In this document: one piece after another, positions 1-11,645 of the stretch
Numbering within the stretch: the stretch's first letter is position 1
How the letters are laid out: the number at the start of each line of letters is the position of its first letter
DNA from: Galeruca laticollis
Taxonomy: Eukaryota; Arthropoda; Insecta; Coleoptera; Chrysomelidae
DNA: 64,000 bases
Assembly (NCBI GenBank): GCA_963921935.1
Contig: OY998175.1
Location: forward strand, 266,407,709 to 266,471,708
Reading direction: 5' to 3'
Made by a program: the position numbers and the translations under genes
The notes under the pieces: model-generated
Seen by the model: only the letters and a program-made list of their open reading frames with translations
Databases searched by the model: none
What the model was told of the DNA's origin: nothing

Positions 1-35
1 GGTGATCTTCCATGATACCGGTGTCCACATTGTAA

Positions 36-235
36 TTTGCAGATATACCCCTCGTTATCGGACCCATTGAAGACGGTTCCCTGTTATTTCCATACGTCCG
101 GAAAGTGCAACCATGGGCCAGTTGCCGATTCAAACATCCAGTTCCGGCTACACAGAAGTTCCAGGAGGAACTTCCTTTTAAGGAGAGGGTAGTGTTACGA
201 AATTGCACACTGGTATAGTCCCTGAATTTGACCCT
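36..235 (+). other. possible 3' end of an LTR-retroelement ORF plus LTR start
   Basis: An open frame of about 66 codons, more GC-rich than what follows, runs to a TAG at 233-235. A purine-rich stretch at 181-192 is followed by TGTTACG at 193, which resembles a polypurine tract next to a TG-starting LTR. No protein family is recognised and no matching LTR end was found, so this is a weak call. From 236 to about 596 I see only AT-rich sequence. Confidence 0.2.
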
Positions 236-596
236 GTCTAAGCTGTGTATGAAAGTTAAAATGTTGGCGAATGCGCAGGGATGTCTCCGAACTGTTTATC
301 ATTATTTTTTGTGACTATTCTCATCTAGACATTTCCAGTAAGGTCCATTGTTTCTGTGAGCCGCAATTTAGAAGGATCCAGAAAAAAGGGCACTTTATAC
401 ATAGGAGAGGCTACCTACCAACGAAGTTTAGTTTAAAATTTGATCTCGTGAGATAAACAGTATACAAGTAAATAGTCTAAGTAAATAAACAGTATTGAAG
501 TGATTATACAGTGTTAGGAAAATTCTGTGGGCATATATGTTTTATCGTCAATGTGTTAGAAAGAGACAAAATACATATAAATTCAGTGAATCATTC

Positions 597-630
597 TTTT
601 TCGCTAACAGGATGTCATAAAATGGAAAAC
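597..630 (+). repeat. copy 1 of a 30-bp motif shared with 990-1022 and 2911-2941
   Basis: The motif TTCGCTAACAGGAT followed by TCATAA and TGGAAAAC occurs here, again at 990-1022 in the same orientation, and inverted at 2911-2941. The second and third copies bracket the mariner-type pseudogene, so the motif is a candidate terminal inverted repeat. This copy may belong to another insertion. Confidence 0.5.
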
Positions 631-656
631 GTGCAAATACTGTATATGAGTAAAGG

Positions 657-682
657 CGTGGTGGAAGTATACTCCCACCACG
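657..682. repeat. 26-bp near-perfect palindrome
   Basis: CGTGGTGG, a central AGTATACT core and CCACCACG form a palindrome with one mismatched pair. It sits between two copies of the decamer CGTGCAAATA (near 630 and 720) and ends in a CACGTG E-box. Its function is unknown. Confidence 0.5.
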
Positions 683-989
683 TGTAAATGTATGTCTGGT
701 AGGCACCGCTTTCGAGAGACGTGCAAATACAGACGTGTAATGTGGACAGTTTAGTTTTTTAATTGAGAAATAATAGGATTGTACTATACTGATAGCTTAA
801 TGCAATGAACAATAAAAAAATTCAACATTACTTTCGTTTATCCCTTCAAGATTGATTTACAAAGAAATAATTCAGTACTAATAATCTAATTCACTATACT
901 AGTTCGGTTAGTATTGGAATAAATAACATAACATGCGAAATAAAATTTGTAATAATAATAATATGTGTTTCCAAATATCTCAATTCTCA

Positions 990-2941
990 TTTTTCGCTAA
1001 CAGGATCTCATAAGTGGAAAACCCACAACGCCGACCTTTTACAAATTCTTTGTAGCTACTAACAGTATTGCCAATTTTCATTGTATATTTATATGAATTG
1101 TAATTGTATATTGTAAAATGCATTGTTCTAACACGAGAACCAGTTATAAGAAGAGAAGATTTTAATTATGATAATTCAAGGGGTTGTAACAGATCAAGAT
1201 ATAATTAATTCCATCTATTCGTTGAATATTTTATTGTAATGCTGGAAATTGTTCTAGTTTTCAGTTTGAAAGCGGTTAAAACCTTAATTTTTTTTCAGAT
1301 TTGGCAACGTGAAATTGGTCTCGAAACATCTGCTGTGCTTCGAAAATGTTAGTAAAAAAAATTTGGTATCTTTATCGTTTGTATGCAAACACACACAGTA
1401 CAAATTGAAAAAAAAACGAAAATAAGAATAAAATCCAATTCTAATGCCTACAATTTTTAAATAAAAGTAATATTATGATATGTAATAAATTAAAAAATAA
1501 AACTTCTTAATTCTTCAATGAGCTTGAATCAAATGTTCGAATAAACCCCCGTTTTGAGCTAAGCAGTAACCGAAACGATTATAAAATTCTTGACGAACAC
1601 GTATGAGCATTTCAGGTGTAATTTGCATACAAATTTGTAAAATTTGTTACCTTAGTTCATTTAGAGAAGTGGCTCTGTTTTCTTGGAACCCATAAATTCT
1701 CCATTTTATATAACCCCAGACAGAGATATCGTTGGGAGCCAGATCTGGAGATTTCGCAGGCCATCTTATGTTACCATTCGTGGAGATTATCCGATTGGGA
1801 AATTGTGTATTTAAAAAATTTATTGCTAGTCGATAGTTATGTGATGCACAACCGTCATGTTGGTACCAGATATCATTGAAGTTGACACCTAATTGTATAA
1901 GGTCAGGAGTAATTTGATTTTCCAGCATGTCCAAATATTTCTGTCCGGTTAAATTGCCGTCAATAAAAAATGGTCCAATTAAATGTTCACCTAATATTCT
2001 AGCCCAAACAATTAACTTTTGGGGATATTGAGTTCTATTATTGTAATGTTTGTGTTATTTCCATAGCTATTTCACAAAATTCCATTCTACGAAATTGATC
2101 GTCTGGAGAAATTTCATGGCTCTTTTTCAGTTTGAAACTACGGTAACCATTTTTTTTAATACAGTCCGAATCGTTCTCGGATCAACATCAAAATCCTTTG
2201 CTAAATGAGTGGACGATTGTAGGGGATTATTTTCCACACTGGCACAAATTAAAATATCTCTTTCTTCTTTTTCGGGTTAGGTTTGATGATTTTGTATACG
2301 CGGTCCATGTTTGGTAGGATTGACACATCCATGCTCTTCAACATTTTTTATAACCGTTCTCACTTGTTTTTTGCTAATTGGTTGGGCATTTTCGAATGCC
2401 ACAATGAACAAATTTTCTGTTATTTCTCGATATGAATGACCCTGTTAGTACCATTCTACAATTTGCACTTTTGGTGTACTTGCATACTTATTTTAATAAT
2501 ATTTGCAAAATATCGTTACTCATTCCCAAACAAATGTAGTACCCAGATTGTACAGTTAAACATCATCAAGAGGCGCACGCGCGTTTCGTATTCGTCTGGT
2601 ATAATAATCTACGCTGACTTTCAATTCTCTCTATCATGATTGTTCTTCTCTAACACACTGGTAACGCAATGTGACCATTATAATTTTCCTTTGGCCGTGA
2701 GAGGTTATCGTTTTACGTTGAAATTAAATGTGACTGATTTCTCTCACAAATAAGAAGGAAATTTTTAAAGGCACTACAATCTAAGACGTGGATAGAAAAT
2801 GAAGAGATGCAAACGAAATCGTTTTATCAGGAGCGTAGGAAACAAGCGGGTGACATTGAGATATTTTTAAAACCAGAAGACAGTTGAACACATATTAGCA
2901 TACGACTTATTTCTCATTTTATGATATCCTGTTAAAGAAAA
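990..2941 (-). mobile_element. decayed Tc1/mariner-superfamily DNA transposon
   Basis: The probable ends are the inverted ~30-bp motifs at 990-1022 and 2911-2941, both containing AACAGGAT.TCATAA. They enclose a minus-strand transposase pseudogene at 1515-2460. I could not identify the expected TA target duplication. The sequence from 1023 to 1514 and from 2461 to 2910 is non-coding and AT-rich. Confidence 0.5.
1515..2460 (-). pseudogene. Tc1/mariner-like transposase pseudogene
   Basis: This is a cut-and-paste DDE transposase remnant read on the minus strand. The N-terminal helix-turn-helix region, with SYREITENL and PISKKQVRTVIKN, lies near 2430-2340. The core includes VWARILGEHLIGPFF, then WYQHDGCASHN with the second catalytic Asp, then WPAKSPDLAPNDISVWGY with the third acidic position (near 1710-1760). 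The C-terminal tail of about 40 residues continues to a TGA at 1515-1517 but is cut by an in-frame TAA just after LNELR (1644-1646). There are stops near 2090-2150 and a deletion before TQYPQK that removes the block with the first catalytic Asp. It cannot be functional as it stands. The superfamily assignment is firm; the exact clade is not. Confidence 0.8.
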
Positions 2942-3152
2942 TAGTGATACACTGAATACACTTGTTTTATTACAACAAAATGTCGCTTTTGGACTCTGTA
3001 TTGTTGCTAGAGATTATTCCTTATGATGTTAATGAAATTTATTACCGAAGAGTACAAAACAGAACAAAAGAATTACAATGAACACAGTAGCCAGACGCAA
3101 CAAAGACAAGAAAAGAAAATAGAGCACTCTATAGAAACAGGATAACAGAGTT

Positions 3153-3185
3153 AAGAAGAAGAAGAAGAAGAAGAAAAAAAAAATT
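3153..3185. repeat. GAA microsatellite with poly-A
   Basis: A run of GAA trinucleotides ends in a poly-A stretch. The stretch from 2942 to 3850 otherwise holds AT-rich sequence in which I see no gene. Confidence 0.7.
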
Positions 3186-3850
3186 TTAATCTAGTAAGGT
3201 CCACATTCAGTCCCAAAACAAAATTGTCGCAAGTAACTAAAAGGGGAAAGAATATTAAGTAACGAGTTAGGAGTATATGATAGTTTTTTAAATACTAGAG
3301 GGATAACATAGAGATACAAATTTAGTATATTTCATAATTCATACAAGTATATTATTTATATTGTCGACTAAGAAAAAAATAAACAAGGAAAAAATTTAAT
3401 TAATTACGTTACTAATCATAACACACCGGCAATACAAAATGTAAGGTCAAGATAGTAAACAATTTAAAACAAACACTGCAACGCTTGCTAAATAAATCCA
3501 AGGTGTTTTTAGATTTAATTTCAATAACTACAAGGGGAACAAATAAGTTATATTTTATTCACCAACTAGAAAGTTAAAAACAGGCAATAGTCTTAACCCC
3601 AAACAAGGTACTCAATTGACAGTCCTAAATGATTGTACAGATCGGTCAATTGAGAAAAATAAACTAAAGATAAAAACGCAAATGTAGCGTTAACATAGGA
3701 GAAAAAAAACATTATTTTGGTATTTTCAAAAAACATAAGAATACCAAATAATTATTATTTTTTTTAAGATTTGCAAATGATGAATGTTAACAAATGTAAT
3801 TTTTTAAAAAATTGTAAAGGTATCGTGCGCGACAATAAAAACGACACATC

Positions 3851-4963
3851 GTGCTTCTGACCTGGGTAACGCTCGTTATGTGCGGGCTTCAGACAGCAAT
3901 TACGTTATTTGCCTACGATTGTTCGAACCCCAATACAAACATTACCGTGATTTCGCTGAGAGACGTCCAAAAGTGCCCGGAACTCGAGACGACGTACGCG
4001 AGTGAAAGCACGAACATTCAATTGATTCAACGCAACGAAATCAAACTACAAAAAGTAAGGTCACGCCTAGTAGAAGTAACCAGACTCATGTTTTTCTGCG
4101 GGATGCACAGCCACACATCCGTAGTCGACGAAGCAGCAGAGGAAGATGCAGAACCACGCACAGATACAAAGTAATACGATTGTATCAACCAACAAAATCA
4201 CGAATAATCAATCGAAACTCAAGAAAACGTTAAAGTTATAGAAGAAGAAGACAAAGGTTTCGCTTTAACACTACAAAAGAGAAACCTACTATCGAAATAT
4301 AGCGAACAGAGCACACGAGAATTGTCATTGCCTTGAAGACAAACAAAACCTTCAACCGACAGTGCCAATTCTACCCCAGAATGTCGATCTCATAAATAGC
4401 ATAGAGCAAGCATACAAATTTGACGTAAGCATGCAATACATAGATGACGCATAACAAAGAGAGACATTCTCAAGAATAAAAAGAGAAGCAGCAGCAGAGC
4501 AGTCGGACTGAACACCAACAGCCAATGATACACAGTGTCAGATATTTTCTATGCCAAAGAAAGCAAAAACCTAGCCGAATCCACCCTGAAACACACTTGT
4601 GAATGGTTCACGGAGATAGGTTCAATAATAAGTGGTATAATTGGTATATACTGCACATTTCAACTACTAAAACACATGGTAGACACGATATTAAATGCAA
4701 TCCGCATCCAACAAATAGTAGGATGTGGCATCGCACTAGTATGCAGCATATGGGATTCCCTTACGGCATGGGTAATACACTCCCACAGCAGAACCCAGAA
4801 ACAAGACGAAGAGGCGATAGAAATAGAACAGTTACAGCACCAAGAGACGAGCCACCCCAGACCGCAAAATTGGACAGAGAGAAACCACCCCATGAACGAT
4901 ATACTGAGCAGCAGTGTCGGGAGTGTCATTAATCGCGACTTAGGTCAGGAACAAAACAGTTAA
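3851..4963 (+). pseudogene. chuvirus-type envelope glycoprotein gene of an endogenous LTR element, degenerate
   Basis: Two open segments (3851-4174 and 4535-4963) look like the two ends of one glycoprotein. The first has a hydrophobic N-terminus suited to a signal peptide, then the AYDC...SLRDVQKC cysteine-spaced block and an IQLIQ stretch, the pattern of glycoproteins of chuviruses and of the env genes that some arthropod BEL/Pao-type elements took from them. The second has a juxtamembrane region, a hydrophobic segment (GSIISGIIGIYCTFQLL), another hydrophobic stretch and a charged tail. Only about 360 bp, with stops, separate them, while the family protein is far longer, so the middle appears deleted. 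The frame is more GC-rich than its flanks. A polypurine tract follows at 5171. No gag or pol was recognised upstream. The family call is by pattern only. Confidence 0.6.
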
Positions 4964-5170
4964 ACTTCCAAGTAAAGTCAAATCGAACACGTGAGTAAGG
5001 TCAAGTGCGCGTTACGTGAAAACAAATTGTGGCCAAAGGTGTCGCAACGCCGAGGCGCACAAAACAAAAAACAATGTAAAGTTCACGTTAATTAACTCGT
5101 AGGTAAACAATGTTAATATTAGAGTTAAGAATAAAATGGTGTTGGACCTGAAACGTCGCAACACTTTTAC

Positions 5171-5735
5171 AAGAGGGGAAGTGATGTAATAAACACGAGA
5201 TATGACATAGGAAATTTTAAGAACACCCTATATAGACAAATTTTTCTAATTAGAAATAATTAATAAATAATAATAAAATAATTGTTGACCTCCAGGAAAG
5301 AAATTGATACAAACGATTTTGTTATAATTAGCAAGGTCAATAAACACTACATCTGATGGTTTGCCATGCTTTGTTTATCAATAAATATAATCAATACGTT
5401 GCAAATTAAAATAATGAAATGTGAAATTAACCTTCACACAAGGGCATAGATGAGGTAGTTTTAGAATAAATAGCAGGAATTTTTGAGGCCAGACAGAGAG
5501 GTAGTAACTCTCCCTAAGTGACCAGTCTAAGTACGGACGGCCACTTTACCGTCAACAGTAATATTGTGTAGTTGTGATTTGTGATATTCCAAAACGTAAG
5601 TTTTTAACGTATAATTATTTTTCATATACTGTATTGATATGTTTTTTTTTTGACTTAAATGGGTGACCCAAAGGGTGAGGAGACCCATATTTTCGGTCAT
5701 ATTGAGTGTACTATTTACATCTGCGCCCCTCACCT
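5171..5735 (+). repeat. polypurine tract and probable 3' LTR after the envelope gene
   Basis: AAGAGGGGAAG at 5171-5181 is a good polypurine tract, and TGATGTAATA begins directly after it at 5182, as expected for a 3' LTR. AATAAA-type signals (near 5380 and 5464) and a GC-richer block around 5490-5540 lie inside. The right LTR boundary is uncertain and no second LTR lies in the window. Confidence 0.4.
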
Positions 5736-5886
5736 ACCAATCTAGTCTAAAATTATAGGCATATACGGGAGATATCGTATGTTCGAGGATCATCTCTTTA
5801 TATATTTTGTGTGCTGTATTGTGCAGGGATATCGTATCTATTCTGATTTAATTCCAAATGTCTCGTTCGATATTGTATTACCTTAT

Positions 5887-6375
5887 ATTGTCCAGGATAT
5901 CCAGATTGACGAGATATCATAATTATTTTATTCGATTTCAAAATTTTGTTGATATATATGAGTTATTATATTGTCCAGGATATCCAGATTCACGAGATAT
6001 CATAATTATTCTACTAGATTTCAGAAGTTTGATTATTTACTATATTGTATAGGATATCAAAATTCACGAGATATCATAATTATTTTATTTTATTCGATTT
6101 CAAAATTTTGTTGATATATATGATTTACTATATTGTACAGAATATCCACATGTTACAATTATTCTACTAGATTTCAAAATTTTGTTGACATAATTGAGTT
6201 ACTATATTGTCCAGGATATCCAGATTCACGAGATATCATAATTATTTTATTCGATTTCAAAAGTTTCATTATTTACTATATTGTACAGGATATCAAAATT
6301 CACGAGATATAATTATTTTATTCAATTTCAAAATCTTGTTGTAATGTATGATTCACTACTATTTTGTAATATATA
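5887..6375. repeat. 75-88-bp tandem repeat, about six units
   Basis: Units start with ATTGTCCAGGATATC or a variant at about 5887, 5970, 6044, 6132, 6206 and 6280, giving spacings of 83, 74, 88, 74 and 74 bp. Each contains ACGAGATATCATAATTATT. Longer and shorter units alternate in part, suggesting a two-unit higher-order repeat. Open frames over the array are by-products of the repeat. Confidence 0.8.
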
Positions 6376-6439
6376 CTTGTACATCCTTATCCTCCCAGTC
6401 TATTTCCTTTAACAACAACCCTTACCCTCGTACCCGCAA

Positions 6440-6530
6440 ATAGAACGACCTGCATTCGAACTCAGGCTTGGCACATTCTATAAGCCCAAGAGGCCCCACG
6501 GCGACCTTGACCGCTCGTGCCAGGAAAACC
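6440..6530 (-). other. tRNA-like pol III promoter region (possible tRNA-derived SINE head)
   Basis: On the minus strand TGGCACGAGCGGTCAAGG (about 6522-6505) matches a tRNA D-arm/A-box of Ser or Leu type, and GAGTTCGAATGCA (6463-6451) matches a T-arm/B-box with a CCTG/CAGG stem. I could not pair an acceptor stem, so a working tRNA gene is unlikely. A SINE head is the better reading. An overlapping 148-codon minus-strand frame (6422-6868) resembles nothing known and is probably fortuitous. Confidence 0.4.
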
Positions 6531-7180
6531 CCTTCCTCGAGATAACCCGCAGGGAGATTCCTGGTTCTAAATTTTGTGCCGTAAGGCACTGGTGATAGCA
6601 CGCTGCAAATATTTCTAGGATAAGGAGTATACAGTAGGGCTCCTCCGGTCACTACAACCAGAGAAAAAAAACAGAGAAATAATACCGTTCCTATACCAAT
6701 TGGGATATACCAACGACCAGCGGTAACGGGATACAATCCCGCAAAGGAGCAAGAGAAATTCATTACAAAAAGGTCAGAAGTATTACAGTATACATTTCCT
6801 GGCCTCATTATAGGAAGCAAAAATGTACTTTTCCTCCATAGGGAGGGGAGAAGTAAAAGTGACGTCATAGTACGTTGTCATGAAAATAATTTTTGCAATT
6901 CCGAGACTAAAGTTGTCACATTAATCTCACATGTTAGAAACTATGTTAGACCCAAGAGATATAAAGGGACAGTTAAAATCCCAAGGGATTTGAAGTACAA
7001 ATAAAAGCGTACACTCCCGATGCCTAACCAAGCATTTTAGAAGTCCATCCTCGATGCCCAGCCAAGTTTCGTAAAAGTCCATCCTAAGTAGTATTTATTA
7101 ATTTTGTTTGTTAGTTTCATAAATAATTTATTGAAAATATCTTGTTATTCGAGGGAGGCGGAAAAATCATATGTATAACA

Positions 7181-7280
7181 TGAGTGTAAAGTGCCTTTTC
7201 CTCTCTCGAATGATCACTGCCCTACGCGTAGCGTAGGGCAGTAAACTTTATCCTCAGGAGGAAAAATAGCACTTTCGTAC
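7181..7280. repeat. nested inverted repeat, hairpin-forming
   Basis: The core is a perfect 12-bp stem, ACTGCCCTACGC at 7216-7227 and its complement at 7231-7242, around a GTA loop. Outer arms (AAAGTGCCTTTTCCTC near 7188-7203 against 7258-7275) pair with small gaps. It could be the centre of a small fold-back MITE. Confidence 0.6.
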
Positions 7281-9123
7281 CTTGTAATACAAATAGCTAT
7301 TAAATAATTAAGAAAAATATCACAGTTCTATATAAGTAACTAATTCCGGAACGGTTCAATAAGAAACTAAGAAATAATAATGAAATAAATTTATTTCTTA
7401 AAATACAATAAAAGTCACATTTACATCACAACAGGTGCTAAGAACTGTAAAATTCGCAATATGTGGTGCAACAAGATCGTTTAGGAAAATTATGAAACCA
7501 TCAGTTACATTTTGCACCACCGTATAAATAGTGGCATTTTTCACATCTCAAGGATACAGCGCAAATAGTAAACCAATTAATTCAATAGCTTTACTTTGGA
7601 AAACATTTCTATTGGGATATTTATCATATTGTCAAGCGACTTTCAAGTAAGCAATATTTTATCCCCATGTCAAACATTTACTAAAAGTCGCTTAACACTA
7701 TTCTTGTTTCTGGATTGCATCGGAGGGTTTGAATACTATAGTATCTACCATAATATATAGAAGGTTTGGAAGTATATCGATCTTGACCATATACTTAAAA
7801 ATAGGTAAGGAACTATGGATACCTTCAAACTACGCATTCATAGGCAACTGAATTTCATTCTAAATTTGGCTATAAAAAGTTTATTGGATATTCTTGTGTT
7901 TTTGTGTATTAGAATCATATTTTTTTATTGTTAAACTTAGTTTTGGAAGCTTTTCCAACGCCTCTTTTGGAACAACAACTTGCATGATTTGACTATTAAG
8001 TACAACTTTTAAATGCATCACTGACAATTGTTAGTTCTATGTTCTGGCTGTTTTTATGATTGGACGCATTCCGATTCATCGACTTCATAACATGATTTTC
8101 AATTTTTCAATTAATTGCTTTGTGTCATGTTTTTTTCTCATTTTATTTCATATTTCAATTCAAATCTGTTCACTTATATATGAAATATATTATAAAAATC
8201 TATTATTCTTCCTTCTTCTACAAGTATCAGACTTCCTATCAATTCTAAATAATGATTCCATAATTCTTAATCAAGCATTTACATTCATATACAGTATGTC
8301 TGAAAAAGTTGGCAATATATGGGAAACTTTTTTATTTGTAATGTTACGAAAAAAGTTATTCTTTAGAAAAAGTTCTGCATGGCCCATAGAGTAAAACGCA
8401 CATGTCTCATATCAATTTTTAAATCGTATACGAGGTTTGTCAAAAAATATGAATTTGATACAATAGTAAAGTACCTTTATTTTTCACAATATCGAAAACT
8501 TCAATTATGAAAAATTGTTCAAAATAGAAAATATGTTTTAATATGCAATTAGATCATACTACTTGAAAGAATGATGTTATTTTTACAAATCGTTCTCAAA
8601 ATATTAAATGTAATTTCATAGCATGTCGCTGAGACATGTTAGTATTTCCATCAATTATTTTGGAGCGTTACTTATTCGCCGGTTACTCCCACTCTAATTC
8701 CAAATCCTATTATTTCAAATACTAGGAACACATCGGTGATAGTTTTTGCCATCGTTAAAATATCTACTTAAACTACGATTGAAGTGGAACTCGCCCTTTT
8801 GTTCATTCTTCGCTAAGAAGTAATTTAGCATTCAGCTTTTAAATAATACATTGTGTGTCATTCTTAATTTTTCTGGCTGCTCTGCAGCCTTTAAGAACCT
8901 CTACGGACCGTTTACAGACTGCTTATAGGAATTAAAAAGTACGTTTAAGTGCAATTACTGATCACTTCACTAATGATCTCATTGCAAAATTGATAAACAT
9001 TTTCTTTATCTGTTAAGATTTATGTCAAATAGACAAATACGTAATTAGAATTATTCATTTCGAAAAGGTAACATCAAACTTTATGTGCATGAACAATAAA
9101 AATCCGTTTTAACTTTTTCATCA
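7281..9123. other. AT-rich stretch without recognisable gene
   Basis: I see no conserved coding or structured element here. The 112-codon plus-strand frame at 8056-8394 is hydrophobic and T-rich, resembles no family I know and is likely fortuitous. Confidence 0.5.
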
Positions 9124-9470
9124 CTAAATATGCATCTCAACTTGTCCACCGTTTCTTTCTAAGAATTTGATTGTTCTTTTAGAGAATGCTTCTATTACAT
9201 TTCTAATAACAGCCGAAATAATATCGTCACATGCTTCCTGAATTGTTCTTTCCAAATGATCAATATTGTCGAATGGCCTATTAGGGTACACATTCTGCTT
9301 TGGGCAACCCCACAAAAAGAAGTCCAGTGGGTTCAGGTCTGGAGATCTTGCAGGCCAAGCAAATTACACAAATCTTTCTAATACTCGTCCATTAAAAGTT
9401 TGCAGTGGATATTTTGGAACGTTTCTGGTACTATGACATTGTGCCCCATCATGTTGGTAGCATATGCGTT
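9124..9470 (-). pseudogene. mariner-type transposase, C-terminal fragment
   Basis: On the minus strand the fragment begins at a QHDGA block carrying the second catalytic Asp (near 9455), passes a stop, then shows WPARSPDLNPLDFFLWGCP with the third Asp. It ends with an intact helical tail, IDHLERTIQEACDDIISAVI and beyond. The stop is at 9124-9126. The helix-turn-helix half and the first catalytic Asp are absent. A CAGGGTGTTTC end motif at about 9600, like the termini of the element at 17973-20990, may be a remnant of an end of this type. It cannot be active. Confidence 0.75.
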
Positions 9471-10076
9471 GTTTTTCTATTATTGGTAGGCATTTTTGAG
9501 AGTGAATCTATAAATTCCGCAAATGCAACATTTTATTTTTTGAAAATTTGTTTCATGTATGTTTTTTTAAGTAAATCAATACATTTTAAGTTATAATACA
9601 GGGTGTTTCAACAATTATGTTTACTTATGTTATACCTAGTGAGTTTTAAGTATGGAACCGCTCAATTATTTCGGAAACTGCTCTCATGGTTTTTAGAAAT
9701 TTTGGTTTGTGAGGGTTTATATTTATATCCGTCGGACAACTCGGTGTGGGTGACGTATAATGCCTTGTAATATTGACCATTCGAAAGCTTGTGAAAATCC
9801 CTGGAACCCTGTTTATTGGCCTTGGCCTCTACTCTGTACTCAGAGTGTCTCCTTGAAGTTTTTTTTGTAAACTTTAGAGCTTTTCGGAATATTTTCACCC
9901 AATGGTTTGATCGTGAAGCCACATAATACCACACATCAAGCACTACTACCCAGTTCCACTTGGCAGTGTATTTACTATGAAATTTTGTGACTAGTGAATA
10001 TTTTGAAAAAATAATTTTATTAATTTCACCTTCTTTCAAGTTTCTTCCAATCGATAAACACTCTTAGACCAGGGTA
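9471..10076. other. no gene seen; isolated CAGGGTGTTTC terminus at about 9600
   Basis: Apart from the terminus-like motif there is nothing I can assign. The 125-codon minus-strand frame at 9662-10039 has no recognisable domain. Confidence 0.4.
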
Positions 10077-10779
10077 GATGCCTTTAAAAATAAAAAAATA
10101 ATAGTTGGATGAAACCCTATTGAAAAAGGAGGAGAATATTATAGAAATGGAAGGAAAAATTATTTGAGGGCGATCTGAGGTCGGGAAGGTGATGGGGCTG
10201 AGCTTTTAAGGGTAAAAAACGGTTTATCTCGATTTCCGGCCAAACTACAAGTCCTATGGAAAAAAGTTTAATAGCATAGTTGTAGGTAATGAAGAATCTA
10301 CAACTATTGTATTCACAGTTTCTTCACATAACCTCAAAATTGATGTGAAAAAGTCAAAAACCCAAATTTTTAGTTTTTTACTTATCTTTTACAAATTTTT
10401 TTTTTCATGAAGTTTGGTGAAAACTCACCTTTTTATGTCTCAAATACACTATAATTTATTTCATTTCCAATATTCATTTTTTCACCTTATTTTGAATTTA
10501 TATCGAAAAGGCACCCTAATTTTGAATCAAATATTCACCCGTCAAAATATCAGCTTTTTTCAAAAAGTTGCTATGTTTTCTGTTCGTTGATATCTCTACT
10601 TTCCAGTGTGAAAAAATATATATATTACTATAATAAGTCTTCTCAGAAGATGCAAAAAATCGAAGAAAACTCGAATTCGAATTTTTTTTCATCAATATAT
10701 ACAATTTTGAGCTGTTTATTGAAATGTACACTTTAATTACTCGAAAAACGTAAAAAAGCAATTGAGATTTCAAAAATAT

Positions 10780-11309
10780 CGATTGGCAAGAATTAAATCA
10801 TCTTTCATATTGGCAAACCTTCCACCCACAGAAGGAACAGCAGAACAACATTGTTACAGGGCATATTAATTATCAGCTTCAAACTTGGTTGAGTAAAAAA
10901 ACTGACAGCAACAGATTGGAGCTGGAAGCAACATCAACGTGGCATTATGCCCAAATTTACAGAAAATGAATTAAATCCGGTAATATTACTCAAAACCATT
11001 TACTGCAGCTGTGAAACCGGATGTAACGGTTTAAAATGGGGCTGCCAAAAACATGGTTTAAAATGCACAAATTTATGCTCAAATTGCGATGGTTCTGAAA
11101 AATGCTCCAATATGAAAGAAAAAACATACGAGGAAGTAAATGATTCAGATGAAATTGTGGATGAAGAACTAACACAGACTGGAAATAATATTGGAGACGA
11201 CGAAGGTGATGGTCATGAAGATTTCGAAGATCTACTAGAATCGGAAAGGTACGTTGAATCTAAAGATGAAGAAATGCCATCAAAGAGACAAAAACTAATG
11301 GAAAAGTGA
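10780..11309 (+). pseudogene. C-terminal fragment of a cysteine-rich insect repeat-associated protein
   Basis: The conserved LPPTEGTAEQHCYRAYYQLQTWL block begins near 10815, and after a one-base frameshift in an A-run (10895-10901) the frame continues as TDWSWKQHQRGIMPKF. Then comes a cysteine cluster, C-S-C-x3-C, GCQKHGLKCTNLCSNC and CSN, and a long acidic, low-complexity tail ending in TGA at 11307-11309. This order matches the end of a multi-copy insect protein class of unknown function. I recognise it by pattern but can give no name. The N-terminal bulk is missing. Lying between long inverted repeats, it looks like the remnant of the element's own gene or a captured gene end. Confidence 0.6.
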
Positions 11310-11592
11310 TTAGAATTCAATCTAAGGTATTTATGAATAACAAGATTAAATGTTTTTAAAAATATTGTAATGAATAACGTAATCATAATAAAGTATCTGA
11401 ATTCAATTGTGAGATTTACATTCATTTTCATATATTATGAGATTTTCTATGACGTTAGTGTGATTAGAATTTGATAAATCAAATTGTTAATTGAAAATAA
11501 TTGCAGCAGTCACATTTTTTATATGAAATTGAATATAATGATTAAAAAAATTCGAATTCGAGTTTTTTCGATTTTTTGCATTTTCTGAGAAG

Positions 11593-11597
<5 letters not shown>

Positions 11598-11642
<45 letters not shown>
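11598..11642. repeat. (TA)n microsatellite within the right inverted repeat
   Basis: About 22 TA dinucleotides expand a short TATATATA present in the left arm. Confidence 0.95.

Positions 11643-11645
<3 letters not shown>

Noticed and set aside
6440..6530. Functional tRNA gene
   Set aside because: No acceptor stem can be formed with the flanks of the A- and B-box region.
6422..6868. 148-codon minus-strand ORF with a hydrophobic stretch
   Set aside because: No family is recognised, and its end overlaps the tRNA-like A and B boxes on the same strand. A SINE-type origin explains it better.
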